A DNA stretch of 64,000 bases, from contig NZ_CAADXO010000030.1 of NCBI RefSeq assembly GCF_900753045.1, forward strand, positions 1 to 64,000, in the 5' to 3' direction. This stretch comes from an uncultured Phascolarctobacterium sp. (lineage in GTDB: Bacteria; Bacillota; Negativicutes; Acidaminococcales; Acidaminococcaceae). Position 1 is the stretch's first letter; the number at the start of each line of letters is the position of its first letter. The notes under the pieces are model-generated. The model was not told the origin of the DNA. It ran no database searches and worked only from the letters and a program-made list of their open reading frames with translations. This document shows positions 1 to 7,396 of this stretch, in pieces. The position numbers were made by a program, and so were the translations under genes.

Positions 1-45
1 ACCGGAGACGGCAGCTTTTTGCATAAAAGCATCTGCGTATAATTT

Positions 46-741
46 TTATCTTAAGTTAAAGCTTACTGCGCGCGTAACGCGACAGCGTGCGTTCTGGCCG
101 TACTTATCTTTGGCAGGACTGAAACGCCATTTGTTGACTGCAGTTACAACGCTGCTATCCATAGCGCTGTTGCCGGAGGAACCGACTACCGTTACATCCT
201 CTACACTGCCGTCGGCACTAACAAGAATGCGTACAGTTACCACACCGGTAGCACCGCTGTTGCGTGCGGACGCAGGATATACAGGCGCAACCTCACGCAG
301 CAGGCGTGGCGGCTTGACCGGTACACCGCGGCCTTCGCCGCTGCCGCTGCCATTACCGTTGCCGCTGCCGCTGCCACTGCCTGTTCCGCTGCCCGTACCT
401 ATGCCTGTACCGTTACCGGCAGGATTACCGGCAGGAGCCTTCGGTCCGGGGGCTGCAGTTGCCTTTTTCCTGACAACCTTCTTTTGCGGTTTAGGCTTCA
501 GCTTTTGGTCAATAATATCTTCCAGACTTTGGATGACAGGCTCTTCCTGCTGCTCCTCCTGTTCGATTTCTTCCTCCTGAGCTTCAGCGCCGCCACCGCC
601 GCTCTCCAGCGAAACCTCCAGAATTTCCGGAGGCGTATGCACAAAGCGGTAGCCGAAAATGCCAAGGCCGGCGGCAAGAACAAGATGCACAGCCAGAGCT
701 ACGGCAAAGCCCTTGCCAAATCGCTTTTGTTCATCCTTCAT
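46..741 (-). CDS. tonB: Energy transducer TonB
   Basis: TonB couples the proton motive force, harvested by ExbB-ExbD in the inner membrane, to outer-membrane receptors. The 231-residue protein has one N-terminal membrane anchor (about 11-30), an acidic Glu/Gln stretch (52-67), a basic Lys/Pro stretch (about 82-93), a Gly/Ser/Asn/Thr low-complexity spacer (about 105-139) and a C-terminal TonB domain (about 145-231) with the usual PVYP and WRFSPA-type motifs. The start overlaps the exbD stop in an ATGA, with an AGGTGAG ribosome site. It is the last gene of exbB-exbD-tonB. No TonB-dependent receptor lies in the window. The spacer is Gly/Ser-based, whereas the classical one is Pro/Lys-based; its DNA is repetitive, so length polymorphism is likely. 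Confidence 0.93.
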   Translation of the reverse strand: MKDEQKRFGKGFAVALAVHLVLAAGLGIFGYRFVHTPPEILEVSLESGGGGAEAQEEEIEQEEQQEEPVIQSLEDIIDQKLKPKPQKKVVRKKATAAPGPKAPAGNPAGNGTGIGTGSGTGSGSGSGNGNGSGSGEGRGVPVKPPRLLREVAPVYPASARNSGATGVVTVRILVSADGSVEDVTVVGSSGNSAMDSSVVTAVNKWRFSPAKDKYGQNARCRVTRAVSFNLR

Positions 742-1151
742 TTGCTCTCACCTGTATCCGTAGCCAAACCGAAGCGTGTGACACCTGCTCCCTTCATTTT
801 ATCCATCAGCTGGATAATAGTTTTATAGGGCGCTTCGTCCTCTGCTCTGATAATAACCGAGAAGGAGGAATCATGCTTGCTTTCAATCGCTGCATTCTGA
901 ACCAGCATATCCATCTCGATTTTATTTTCATCAAGATAAAGGCTGCCGTCCTTTTTGATTGTTACATTAAAGTTGCTCTTGCTGACATTCTCCGAATGCT
1001 TGGCAACCGGCAGGCGGATAGGAATTGTCTTGACCTCGCTCATATACATAGTGCTGACAATGAAAAATACCAACAGCAGGAAAATCATATCAATCATCGG
1101 ACTGAGCATGATTTCCGGTGCCTTCATCACTCTTTTACGACGTCTGCGCAT
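738..1151 (-). CDS. exbD: Biopolymer transport protein ExbD/TolR family
   Basis: Inner-membrane partner of ExbB in the TonB motor. The 137-residue protein has a short basic cytoplasmic N-terminus, one transmembrane helix (about 19-35) carrying the conserved Asp in the PMIDM motif (Asp21), which the family uses in proton translocation, and a periplasmic domain. I chose ATG 1151 over an upstream in-frame start at 1202: the upstream one would lie inside exbB, while 1151 has GAGGGG about 12 bases upstream. The gene follows exbB by 16 bases and shares ATGA with tonB. TolR is a relative, but the adjacent tonB favours ExbD. Confidence 0.93.
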   Translation of the reverse strand: MRRRRKRVMKAPEIMLSPMIDMIFLLLVFFIVSTMYMSEVKTIPIRLPVAKHSENVSKSNFNVTIKKDGSLYLDENKIEMDMLVQNAAIESKHDSSFSVIIRAEDEAPYKTIIQLMDKMKGAGVTRFGLATDTGESK

Positions 1152-1167
1152 TTTCTGACACCGCCCC

Positions 1168-1794
1168 TCATTTGCTCTGCTCGTTAGCTTTGAAAATATC
1201 AACCAGCGTATCTGCCACCTCGTTGATATTCAGAGTTTCGGTTTTGATTTTACTTGTAAGATAAGCATGGATACACATCCCCATAATAGCAATGCACAGG
1301 CCGAAAACGGTAGTAATCAGCGCTTCGCCGATACCTGCGGTAACAGCCATCGGGTTCTGAGTTCTTTCGTTAAGAGCGTTGAAGGAGGAAATCATGCCGG
1401 TAATCGTACCGAGCAGACCAAGCATCGGAGAAAGGCCGATAACAACGCTCAGATAGTTGATATTTTTTTCCAGGCTGTCGATGATGCGGTCTGCCTTGGT
1501 ATAGACAATAGTTTCCAGACGCTGGCCGAGGTCACCCTTAATATCCAGAATCTCCTTAGCCATGGCAGCAGCCTCGCCCTTGCTCTGCTCTGCCAGCTCA
1601 CTGGCGCCCACTATATTGAAATCATTCATCATGCGGCAAAAGCTGCTCGCGAACTTTTCTCCGGAAATAGCTTTCTTATAGAAAAGATATCGTTCCACAC
1701 CAATAGCAATAGCGGCAAAGGAACACATCAACAACGGCCACATACAGGGACCACCCTTAACAAAATAATCAACAGCTCCGGCAAAAATACTCAT
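1168..1794 (-). CDS. exbB: MotA/TolQ/ExbB proton channel family protein ExbB
   Basis: Polytopic inner-membrane subunit of the TonB energising complex, first gene of exbB-exbD-tonB. The 208-residue product has a first membrane helix near residues 18-38, a cytoplasmic loop, and two C-terminal helices with the family signature (LSPMLGLLGTITGM, then GIGEALITTVFGL). ATG 1794 is preferred over an in-frame ATG at 1845 because GAAAGAAGG lies 6-8 bases upstream of it. A strong promoter lies about 140 bases upstream, so the transcript has a long leader in which I saw no recognisable riboswitch or clear Fur box. Confidence 0.93.
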   Translation of the reverse strand: MSIFAGAVDYFVKGGPCMWPLLMCSFAAIAIGVERYLFYKKAISGEKFASSFCRMMNDFNIVGASELAEQSKGEAAAMAKEILDIKGDLGQRLETIVYTKADRIIDSLEKNINYLSVVIGLSPMLGLLGTITGMISSFNALNERTQNPMAVTAGIGEALITTVFGLCIAIMGMCIHAYLTSKIKTETLNINEVADTLVDIFKANEQSK

Positions 1795-1935
1795 ACTTAA
1801 ACCTTCTTTCAAAAAATAACGCTGCAATTTTTTATTTTGCGGCAAATTACAAGCTCATTATCCGCTTATACATAGCAGAAGGAAGTCGGCATAGCTCCCA
1901 TATCTGATACTTGTTGCTATTTACTAGATGTTTAT

Positions 1936-1964
1936 ATTATAGCCTTTTTACTAATCTGCGTCAA
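1936..1964 (-). promoter_or_regulatory. Sigma70-type promoter of exbB-exbD-tonB
   Basis: On the minus strand TTGACG (1959-1964) and TATAAT (1936-1941) are separated by 17 bases. It directs transcription into exbB with a leader of about 140 bases. Confidence 0.75.
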
Positions 1965-1988
1965 GAAAACCCAAACTATATAAACAAA

Positions 1989-2018
1989 GGCAGTACAGGG
2001 AAAATTCCCCGTACTGCC
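1989..2018 (-). terminator. Terminator at the end of the molybdenum operon
   Basis: Perfect 8-bp arms GGCAGTAC / GTACTGCC with further pairing of the inner G/C tract, followed on the minus strand by TTTGTTT. It lies 12 bases beyond the stop of the ModE-like gene. Confidence 0.75.
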
Positions 2019-2030
2019 ACAAGCTTTATG

Positions 2031-2375
2031 TTATTTGAAATACTTGGCGAAGGCCTGCGCCGCCGCCGACTGCACCTCTGCATTGAAGGCTGTATACCGC
2101 TCAAGCAGCAGGCGTCCCTCCGGCGTCAGCACACTGCCGCCGCCGCTTTTGCCGCCTGCCGTGCTGCTGACCAGCGCAAAGCCCAGGTCTTCCTCCGCAC
2201 GCCGCAGAATCTTCCACGCCTTGCTGGCCGACATACCCATAGCTTTGTAGGCAGCACTCAGCGAACCGGTGGCCTCAATGCGCTGCAAAATCTCCGCTAC
2301 GCCCTTGCCGAAATCAATGCTTTCGTTATACACGCGCACCTTCACATGATAATGCTGCGGCTCTGCATAGGTCAT
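2031..2375 (-). CDS. ModE-like winged-helix regulator, DNA-binding domain only
   Basis: A 114-residue protein matching the N-terminal winged helix of ModE/LysR-type regulators. The segment from FGKGVAEIL through TGSLSAAYKAMGMSASKAWKILRRAEEDLG is the typical helix-turn-helix, followed by the GGKSGGG-LTPEG wing. It lacks the C-terminal molybdate-binding (MOP/TOBE) domains of full ModE. Many short ModE-like proteins of this type sit with molybdenum cofactor genes. It is the last gene of the operon, one base after the molybdopterin-binding gene. A role in controlling this cluster is inferred; I found no matching operator. Confidence 0.8.
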   Translation of the reverse strand: MTYAEPQHYHVKVRVYNESIDFGKGVAEILQRIEATGSLSAAYKAMGMSASKAWKILRRAEEDLGFALVSSTAGGKSGGGSVLTPEGRLLLERYTAFNAEVQSAAAQAFAKYFK

Positions 2376-2376
2376 T

Positions 2377-3408
2377 TTACCACCCCTTGCCGAAACCGCA
2401 GGCAGGATAGGTGCATACAGCGCAGTTCAGGCACAAACCGCCTTCGCCCAAGGCCGCCAGCTCGTCGGCTGTAACGATGTCGCAGGCCAGCACGCGCGGA
2501 AGCACCAGGTCGAAAATCGTGCGCTTAGCGTACATTACGCAGCCCGGCAAGCCCATAACAGGCACCTGCTTTTCACCGTAGTAGGACAGCAAAAACATGG
2601 CGCCCGGAAGCACCGGGGCGCCATAGGAAACAATGCGTGCGCCGGTATTCTTGATTGCGAGCGGTGTGCGGTCATCCGGGTCAACGCTCATGCCGCCGGT
2701 GCAGAGCACCATCTCCGCGCCCTTTTCCTCAATCGCCGTTTTAATTGCAGCGGTAATCTGCTCCGGCTCATCATCCAGCACCTGCTTATAAACTACCTCC
2801 ACATTAAACTCTGCCAGCTTTTCCTCCAGCACGGGGGTAAAGGTATCCTTAATGCGTCCATGAAAAACCTCGCTGCCTGTCGCCAGCACGGCAGCCTTTT
2901 TGATTTTATACGGCAAAAGCTGCAGCAGCGGTTCATCACCGCACAGCTCACGCACACGCTGCATCTTTTCCTTTTCGATAACCAGCGGGATAATGCGCGT
3001 ACCGCAGAGCTTGTCACCATTCTTCACCGGCGTATTGCCGTGACGCGTAGCAATCATCATCTGACCGAAGCTGTTCACCAGGCGCAGACGCGCGCCGTCT
3101 ACCTTAAACAGACCGTCGGCAGCGGCGGCCAGCTCAATCTTGCCCTCTTTCACAGGCGATTCATCCATCATGCTATTTTTACAGATGTCGCACAAAATGC
3201 GTGCGGCATCATTTTCATGCAGCATGCTTTCGTCGGCTTCCCACACATATAAATGCTCCTTGCCGATGGAAAGCAACACCGGAATATCCTCCGGCTGCAC
3301 CACATGCCCCTTGCGGAACACGGCATCCTTGGTAACGCCCTTGATAATCTGTGTCAGGTCATGGCAGAGAACACTGCCGACCGCATCTTCAGTACGAATT
3401 AATTTCAT
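2377..3408 (-). CDS. Molybdopterin-binding protein (MoeA-like)
   Basis: A 343-residue protein whose C-terminal half is a MoaB/MoeA-type molybdopterin-binding domain: an ATGSEV strand, TGGMSVDPDDRTP, and a PGAMFLL / GLPG motif pair. This fold binds molybdopterin or its adenylate in cofactor maturation. The first 150 residues resemble the MoeA N-terminal region only loosely. The extreme C-terminus has four closely spaced Cys (CLNCAVCTYPAC, then GFGKGW), which could bind a metal or cluster. Because it sits beside hydroxylase subunits and modAB, a role in loading Mo into the hydroxylase is plausible but not shown. It is shorter than canonical MoeA (about 400 residues). Confidence 0.8.
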   Translation of the reverse strand: MKLIRTEDAVGSVLCHDLTQIIKGVTKDAVFRKGHVVQPEDIPVLLSIGKEHLYVWEADESMLHENDAARILCDICKNSMMDESPVKEGKIELAAAADGLFKVDGARLRLVNSFGQMMIATRHGNTPVKNGDKLCGTRIIPLVIEKEKMQRVRELCGDEPLLQLLPYKIKKAAVLATGSEVFHGRIKDTFTPVLEEKLAEFNVEVVYKQVLDDEPEQITAAIKTAIEEKGAEMVLCTGGMSVDPDDRTPLAIKNTGARIVSYGAPVLPGAMFLLSYYGEKQVPVMGLPGCVMYAKRTIFDLVLPRVLACDIVTADELAALGEGGLCLNCAVCTYPACGFGKGW

Positions 3409-3421
3409 GCTTATCTACCTC

Positions 3422-4213
3422 TTATTTAGCCTGCGCAAAGCCGTAGGCGGCAAAAATCTTCATAGCTTCTTCGGTCTGCAGGAAGGCAGCAAAATCCTTG
3501 GCAGCCTCAGCCTGCGGAGCCTTCGCCAACACGCCGATAGGATAAATTACCGGCTTCTTTAAGGAGCCTGCCGGAGCCTCGGCAACAACAGTTACCTTAT
3601 CCTTCAGGAGCGCTGCATCAGTAGCGTAAACAAGGCCTGCATCGGCACTGCCTTCGGCAACCCAGTTCAGCACTTGTGTTACGTTAGTACCAAGGCTTAC
3701 TTTGGACTGAATCGCATCCCACTGAGCCAGCTTGGTCAGTGCTTCCTTGGCATATTGGCCTGCAGGAACGCTGGCAGGATCGCCGATTGCAGGATGCTTA
3801 GCCTTGCTGAAATCATTAAAGCCTTTGATTTCGCTACCGCTTTTAGGCACAATCAGCACCAGCTTGTTTTCCAGCAACGGCTTCACCGTGCTCTTATCCA
3901 TATAGCCCTTGTCGCTCAGCGCGTTCATCTGCTTGTTGGCCGCAGAAACAAATACGTCCGCTGCCAAACCGCTTTCAATCTGTGCCTGCAGCTTACCACT
4001 GGCATCATATACGCCCTCGATTTTGATTTCCGGATGCTTTTGCTGATATAGCGGAATGAGCTTTTGCATAAATACCTTTTCCATGCTGGCAGCAGCAGCC
4101 AGACGCAGTGTTTTGCCTGCCTGCGGAGCAGCAGTCTGCTTATCACCGCCGCCGCAGCCTGCAGCCATAACAGCTAACATCAAAGAAAATACCAAGCATA
4201 AGAGTTTTTTCAT
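3422..4213 (-). CDS. modA: Molybdate ABC transporter substrate-binding lipoprotein ModA
   Basis: Periplasmic molybdate/tungstate-binding protein. The 263-residue product begins with a lipoprotein signal (MKKLL, then a hydrophobic stretch) and a lipobox ending MAAGC. It continues with the ModA-type core: LAAAASMEKVF, GLAADVFVSA, GDPASVPAGQYA, and VYATDA near the C-terminus. ATG 4213 is preceded by GGGGGAG at about 5 bases; the upstream in-frame ATG at 4255 would run into modB. It follows modB by one base. The expected ATPase gene modC is absent here. Confidence 0.92.
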   Translation of the reverse strand: MKKLLCLVFSLMLAVMAAGCGGGDKQTAAPQAGKTLRLAAAASMEKVFMQKLIPLYQQKHPEIKIEGVYDASGKLQAQIESGLAADVFVSAANKQMNALSDKGYMDKSTVKPLLENKLVLIVPKSGSEIKGFNDFSKAKHPAIGDPASVPAGQYAKEALTKLAQWDAIQSKVSLGTNVTQVLNWVAEGSADAGLVYATDAALLKDKVTVVAEAPAGSLKKPVIYPIGVLAKAPQAEAAKDFAAFLQTEEAMKIFAAYGFAQAK

Positions 4214-4214
4214 T

Positions 4215-4898
4215 TTACTCCCCCTGTTGTTGTTTAGTTTTATATAAGTAAACATTAAGACCTATAACTACCAAAAGGCAGATGCCCACAATTACGGCCA
4301 CATACCAGCCTGCAGCCTCCCAATCGCCTGCAGCTACGGCAGAGTAAACCGCCAGCGGCAGTGTGCGTGTACGTCCCGCAATATTGCCGGCAATCATCGC
4401 CGTAGCGCCAAACTCGCCCAGACCGCGCACGAAGGCCAACAGACCGCCTGCGATAATGCCGGGTAGCGCATTAGGCAGATGAATGCGCCAAAAGATACGC
4501 CATTCCGTCATACCCAGCGAACGCGCCGCCTCCAGCATGCCCTTGTCAACCTGCGACAACGCTCCGCGCGCACTGCGGTACATGAGCGGCAGCGAAATTA
4601 CCGCTGCTGCCAGCACGGTTGCCAGCCAGCTGAAGGCTATTTTTATGCCCGTCAGCTGATAAATAAGCTGGCCCAAAAAGCGGTTGTTGCCAAAGAAATA
4701 TAAGAGAAAGAAGCCTGCTACCGTAGGTGGCAGCACCATCGGCAGTGTTATCACAGCATCGGCAAAAATCTTTAGGCTTTGGCTTTGCAGCCGTTCCACC
4801 CACCAGGCAATAATTACGCCGATAAAAAAAACTATGACGATTGTTGCTGCCGCAGTATGCAGCGAAATCCATAGCGGTGACCAGTCAATTGCGCTCAT
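4215..4898 (-). CDS. modB: Molybdate ABC transporter permease ModB
   Basis: Inner-membrane channel subunit of the molybdate importer, 227 residues with about five hydrophobic helices. The EAA-type cytoplasmic loop (EAARSLGMTEWRIFWRIHLPNALPG, about 142-166) is where the ATPase would dock. VLPPTVAGFFLL is typical of ModB/CysTW permeases. The start overlaps the end of the MOSC-MogA gene by four bases, indicating translational coupling. No ModC is encoded in this operon, so the docking partner must be encoded elsewhere or shared with another transporter. Confidence 0.92.
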   Translation of the reverse strand: MSAIDWSPLWISLHTAAATIVIVFFIGVIIAWWVERLQSQSLKIFADAVITLPMVLPPTVAGFFLLYFFGNNRFLGQLIYQLTGIKIAFSWLATVLAAAVISLPLMYRSARGALSQVDKGMLEAARSLGMTEWRIFWRIHLPNALPGIIAGGLLAFVRGLGEFGATAMIAGNIAGRTRTLPLAVYSAVAAGDWEAAGWYVAVIVGICLLVVIGLNVYLYKTKQQQGE

Positions 4899-5845
4899 TT
4901 TCTCGCACAGTCATGGGCGCTGCCCTTTAGGATACGCAGTCCATGCTCCAGCTGCGGCAAAACGATTGCCAGTGCTTCCTCCACCGCTTTGGTGCTGCCG
5001 GGAAGATTCACAATCAGCGTCTGTCCGCGCACTACGCTCACGCCACGGCTCAGCATTGCCCGCCGCGTAATCTTCAGCGATTCCGCACGGATGGCCTCCG
5101 CAATACCGGGCACGTTACGTGTAGCCACCGCCATTGTTGCCTCCGGTGTAACATCTCGCAGCGAAAGGCCCGTGCCGCCTGTGGTGATAATCAGGTCTAC
5201 CTGTCTGCTGTCCGCAAGACGCATCAGCTCGCGTTCGATTTTCTTCTGCGCATCGGGAAGCAAAACCTGCTCCACGATTTCGTAGCCTGCCTCCGCCAGC
5301 AGCTCTGCTGCCCTAGGCCCGCTGGTATCAACACGCTCACCCGCTGCACCCTTATCTGAAAGCGTCATTACCGCCGCACGCAAGGGAGCGTCGGCTGCAG
5401 GCAGCGTCACCTCCAGCTCCATGCCGCTGCGCAGGACGCCGCCATGCTCTACCGTCGCAAAAACGCCCTCACGCGGCATAATGCAGTCACCCACACGCGC
5501 AAAAATCGTGCAATGGCTATGGCATTCCTTGCCAATCTGCGTCAGCTTCATCACTACTTCACCGCTGCGCATGATGCTGCCTACCGGCAGCTTTTTGAAA
5601 TCAATACCGCTTACAAGAATATTTTCACCGAAGGCACCGATAGCAGCATCACCGCCGCGCGCATTGAACTCATCCACCTTTTCCGCACTCAGCAAACTCA
5701 CCTGACGGTGCCATTTGCCGGCGTGGGCATCACCCTCAATGCCGAAATTTTCTTTGAGGACAATCTCATTCACAGGATGCTTTTCCGTACCCTTCTTTTC
5801 GCTGATACAAACAGCCTTGATTATACCTCCGATGCTTGCTTCCAT
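4895..5845 (-). CDS. MOSC domain - MogA/MoaB domain fusion
   Basis: A 316-residue two-domain protein. Residues about 5-148 form a MOSC domain ([20 protein letters not shown] region, [15 protein letters not shown]), a fold found in Moco sulfurases. Residues about 152-312 form a MogA/MoaB domain ([45 protein letters not shown]), which adenylates molybdopterin. The fusion suggests one polypeptide handles two late steps of cofactor maturation. The start lies 25 bases inside moaC and has only a weak ribosome site (GTGGTGAT), so coupling to moaC translation is likely. No better in-frame start was found. Confidence 0.87.
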   Translation of the reverse strand: MEASIGGIIKAVCISEKKGTEKHPVNEIVLKENFGIEGDAHAGKWHRQVSLLSAEKVDEFNARGGDAAIGAFGENILVSGIDFKKLPVGSIMRSGEVVMKLTQIGKECHSHCTIFARVGDCIMPREGVFATVEHGGVLRSGMELEVTLPAADAPLRAAVMTLSDKGAAGERVDTSGPRAAELLAEAGYEIVEQVLLPDAQKKIERELMRLADSRQVDLIITTGGTGLSLRDVTPEATMAVATRNVPGIAEAIRAESLKITRRAMLSRGVSVVRGQTLIVNLPGSTKAVEEALAIVLPQLEHGLRILKGSAHDCARK

Positions 5846-6318
5846 ACAAAATCACCACTCTTTCCGCCTGCTTTGCTCAGCAGATGCACATCTGTAATCA
5901 CCATCGCCTTATCCACGGCCTTGCACATATCGTAAATCGTCAACAAGGCGATCTGCACACCTGTCAGCGCCTCCATCTCCACGCCTGTCTTGCCCGTAGT
6001 TTTTACCAGACATTGCGCCTGTACGGCGTATCTGCCGTTTTCCGCCAGCAGCTCAAAATCTACCGTGCACTTCGTCAGCTGCAGCAGATGGCACAGCGGA
6101 ATCAGCTCACTGGTGCGCTTGGCTGCCATAATCCCGGCAACACGCGCCACGCCCAGCACATCACCCTTGGCCATACTGCCGGCAGCAATTTTTTCATATA
6201 TTTCTCTGCTTACGCAGATTTTTCCCTGCGCCACGGCAACCCTTGCAGTATCAGCCTTATCGCTGACATCCACCATCAGAGCATTGCCTGCAGCGTCAAA
6301 ATGTGTAAATTCACTCAT
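5821..6318 (-). CDS. moaC: Cyclic pyranopterin monophosphate synthase MoaC
   Basis: MoaC converts the MoaA product to cyclic pyranopterin monophosphate in molybdopterin synthesis. The 165-residue protein has the family signatures: [18 protein letters not shown] at the N-terminus, [19 protein letters not shown] with the conserved PLCH, and [27 protein letters not shown] 6318 has GGAG seven bases upstream; an in-frame ATG at 6333 is less well placed. It lies 24 bases after moaA and overlaps the MOSC-MogA gene. Confidence 0.95.
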   Translation of the reverse strand: MSEFTHFDAAGNALMVDVSDKADTARVAVAQGKICVSREIYEKIAAGSMAKGDVLGVARVAGIMAAKRTSELIPLCHLLQLTKCTVDFELLAENGRYAVQAQCLVKTTGKTGVEMEALTGVQIALLTIYDMCKAVDKAMVITDVHLLSKAGGKSGDFVWKQASEV

Positions 6319-6342
6319 TGTCTGCTCCTTCAAAGCTTGTAT

Positions 6343-7299
6343 TTATCCGCCTATCTGGCTCATATTAAAGCTTGCCGCCTCCACCTTAAAGCTATGTCCC
6401 GCAGGCTTAGCGTAAATAATCTCCTGCATGGCCTGCAGCAAATCCGCATCACTTGCGCCGTCACGCAGCAAGCGCTTGAGGTTCATGCCCTCGTTACAGT
6501 AAAGACAGGGCTTCAGCATGCCCACGGAGGTAAGGCGTACCCTGTTGCAGACAGCGCAGAATTTATTATGCAGCGGTTCGATAAAGCCCACTGGCATTTT
6601 ATAGCCGCCGATGCGCCAGTAGCTTGCAGGACCGTTGCCGTAGCGCTGTGCGTCAGGCTGCAGCTTCAGTCCTGCCTGCTCCAGTTGACTACGGATTTCG
6701 CTGCCGCTCAATCCTTTTAGATCAGCGTTGCAATCTAGCGGCATCAGCTCGATAAAGCGCAGCGGTGCATTATATTTGTCTGCTAGCTGCAGCAGCGCCA
6801 TGATATCCGCAAAACCGTTCTCCGCCAAAGGCACGCAATTCAGCTTGAACGGTATTCCTGCAGCCTGCAGCTGCTGCAGTGCCTGCAAAACGCTGCCCAG
6901 GCTGCCGCCGGTCAGCTCTGCGTAATACGCCGCATCCAACGTATCAAGGCTCACGTTGATGCTGTCCACACCCGCTGCGATAAGCGCAGGCAGCTGATTT
7001 GACAGCAGCGTACCGTTCGTCGTCAGCGTTACCTGCTTCACGCCTTCCGTTTGCTTCAGGCTCGCGATAAAATCACTGCAGCCCTTGCGCAGCAAAGGCT
7101 CGCCGCCGGTGATTTTGAATTTGCGGATACCAAGCTGCAGCGCAGCGCGGCAGATACGCAAAAGCTCCTCATAGCGCAATATTTCGTTATGCGGCACATG
7201 CTCACTCACCTCCGGCCGGCAATAGCGGCAATGCAGGTTGCAGCGGTCGGTAAGGGAGATGCGCAGGTAATCTATTTTGCGGTTGTATTGGTCATACAT
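6343..7299 (-). CDS. moaA: GTP 3',8-cyclase MoaA (radical SAM)
   Basis: Radical SAM enzyme for the first step of molybdenum cofactor synthesis. The 318-residue protein has the N-terminal radical SAM triad CNLHCRYC (Cys20, Cys24, Cys27), the SAM-binding TGGEPLLR motif, and the C-terminal second-cluster cysteines in CAVCNRVRLTSVG followed by KPCLYC. It ends in Gly-Gly, as functional MoaA proteins do. It heads the cofactor half of the operon. A hairpin at 7348-7381 separates it from the hydroxylase genes, so it may be transcribed partly by read-through. Confidence 0.95.
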   Translation of the reverse strand: MYDQYNRKIDYLRISLTDRCNLHCRYCRPEVSEHVPHNEILRYEELLRICRAALQLGIRKFKITGGEPLLRKGCSDFIASLKQTEGVKQVTLTTNGTLLSNQLPALIAAGVDSINVSLDTLDAAYYAELTGGSLGSVLQALQQLQAAGIPFKLNCVPLAENGFADIMALLQLADKYNAPLRFIELMPLDCNADLKGLSGSEIRSQLEQAGLKLQPDAQRYGNGPASYWRIGGYKMPVGFIEPLHNKFCAVCNRVRLTSVGMLKPCLYCNEGMNLKRLLRDGASDADLLQAMQEIIYAKPAGHSFKVEAASFNMSQIGG

Positions 7300-7347
7300 A
7301 TTGTAATCCTTCCCTCACGTCATTCTCACTTGAGAATAACGCTTGCC

Positions 7348-7381
7348 AAAACAAATGTGGTCTTGCAACCACATTTGTTTT
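7348..7381 (-). terminator. Perfect 14-bp hairpin between hydroxylase and moaA
   Basis: The arms at 7348-7361 and 7368-7381 are perfect complements (AAAACAAATGTGGT) with a 6-base loop. The T-rich arm gives a terminator- or attenuator-like element in the 97-base gap between the hydroxylase large subunit and moaA. Nearby, ATTCTCA / TGAGAAT (7322-7337) is a second short inverted repeat just upstream of moaA that could be an operator. Whether termination is complete or partial cannot be judged. Confidence 0.6.
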
Positions 7382-7396
7382 CAGCTTATTAAAATC

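Noticed and set aside
110..580. Plus-strand open frame opposite tonB with Pro/Leu repeats
   Set aside because: It is the antisense shadow of the Gly/Ser repeat of tonB, with no ribosome site.
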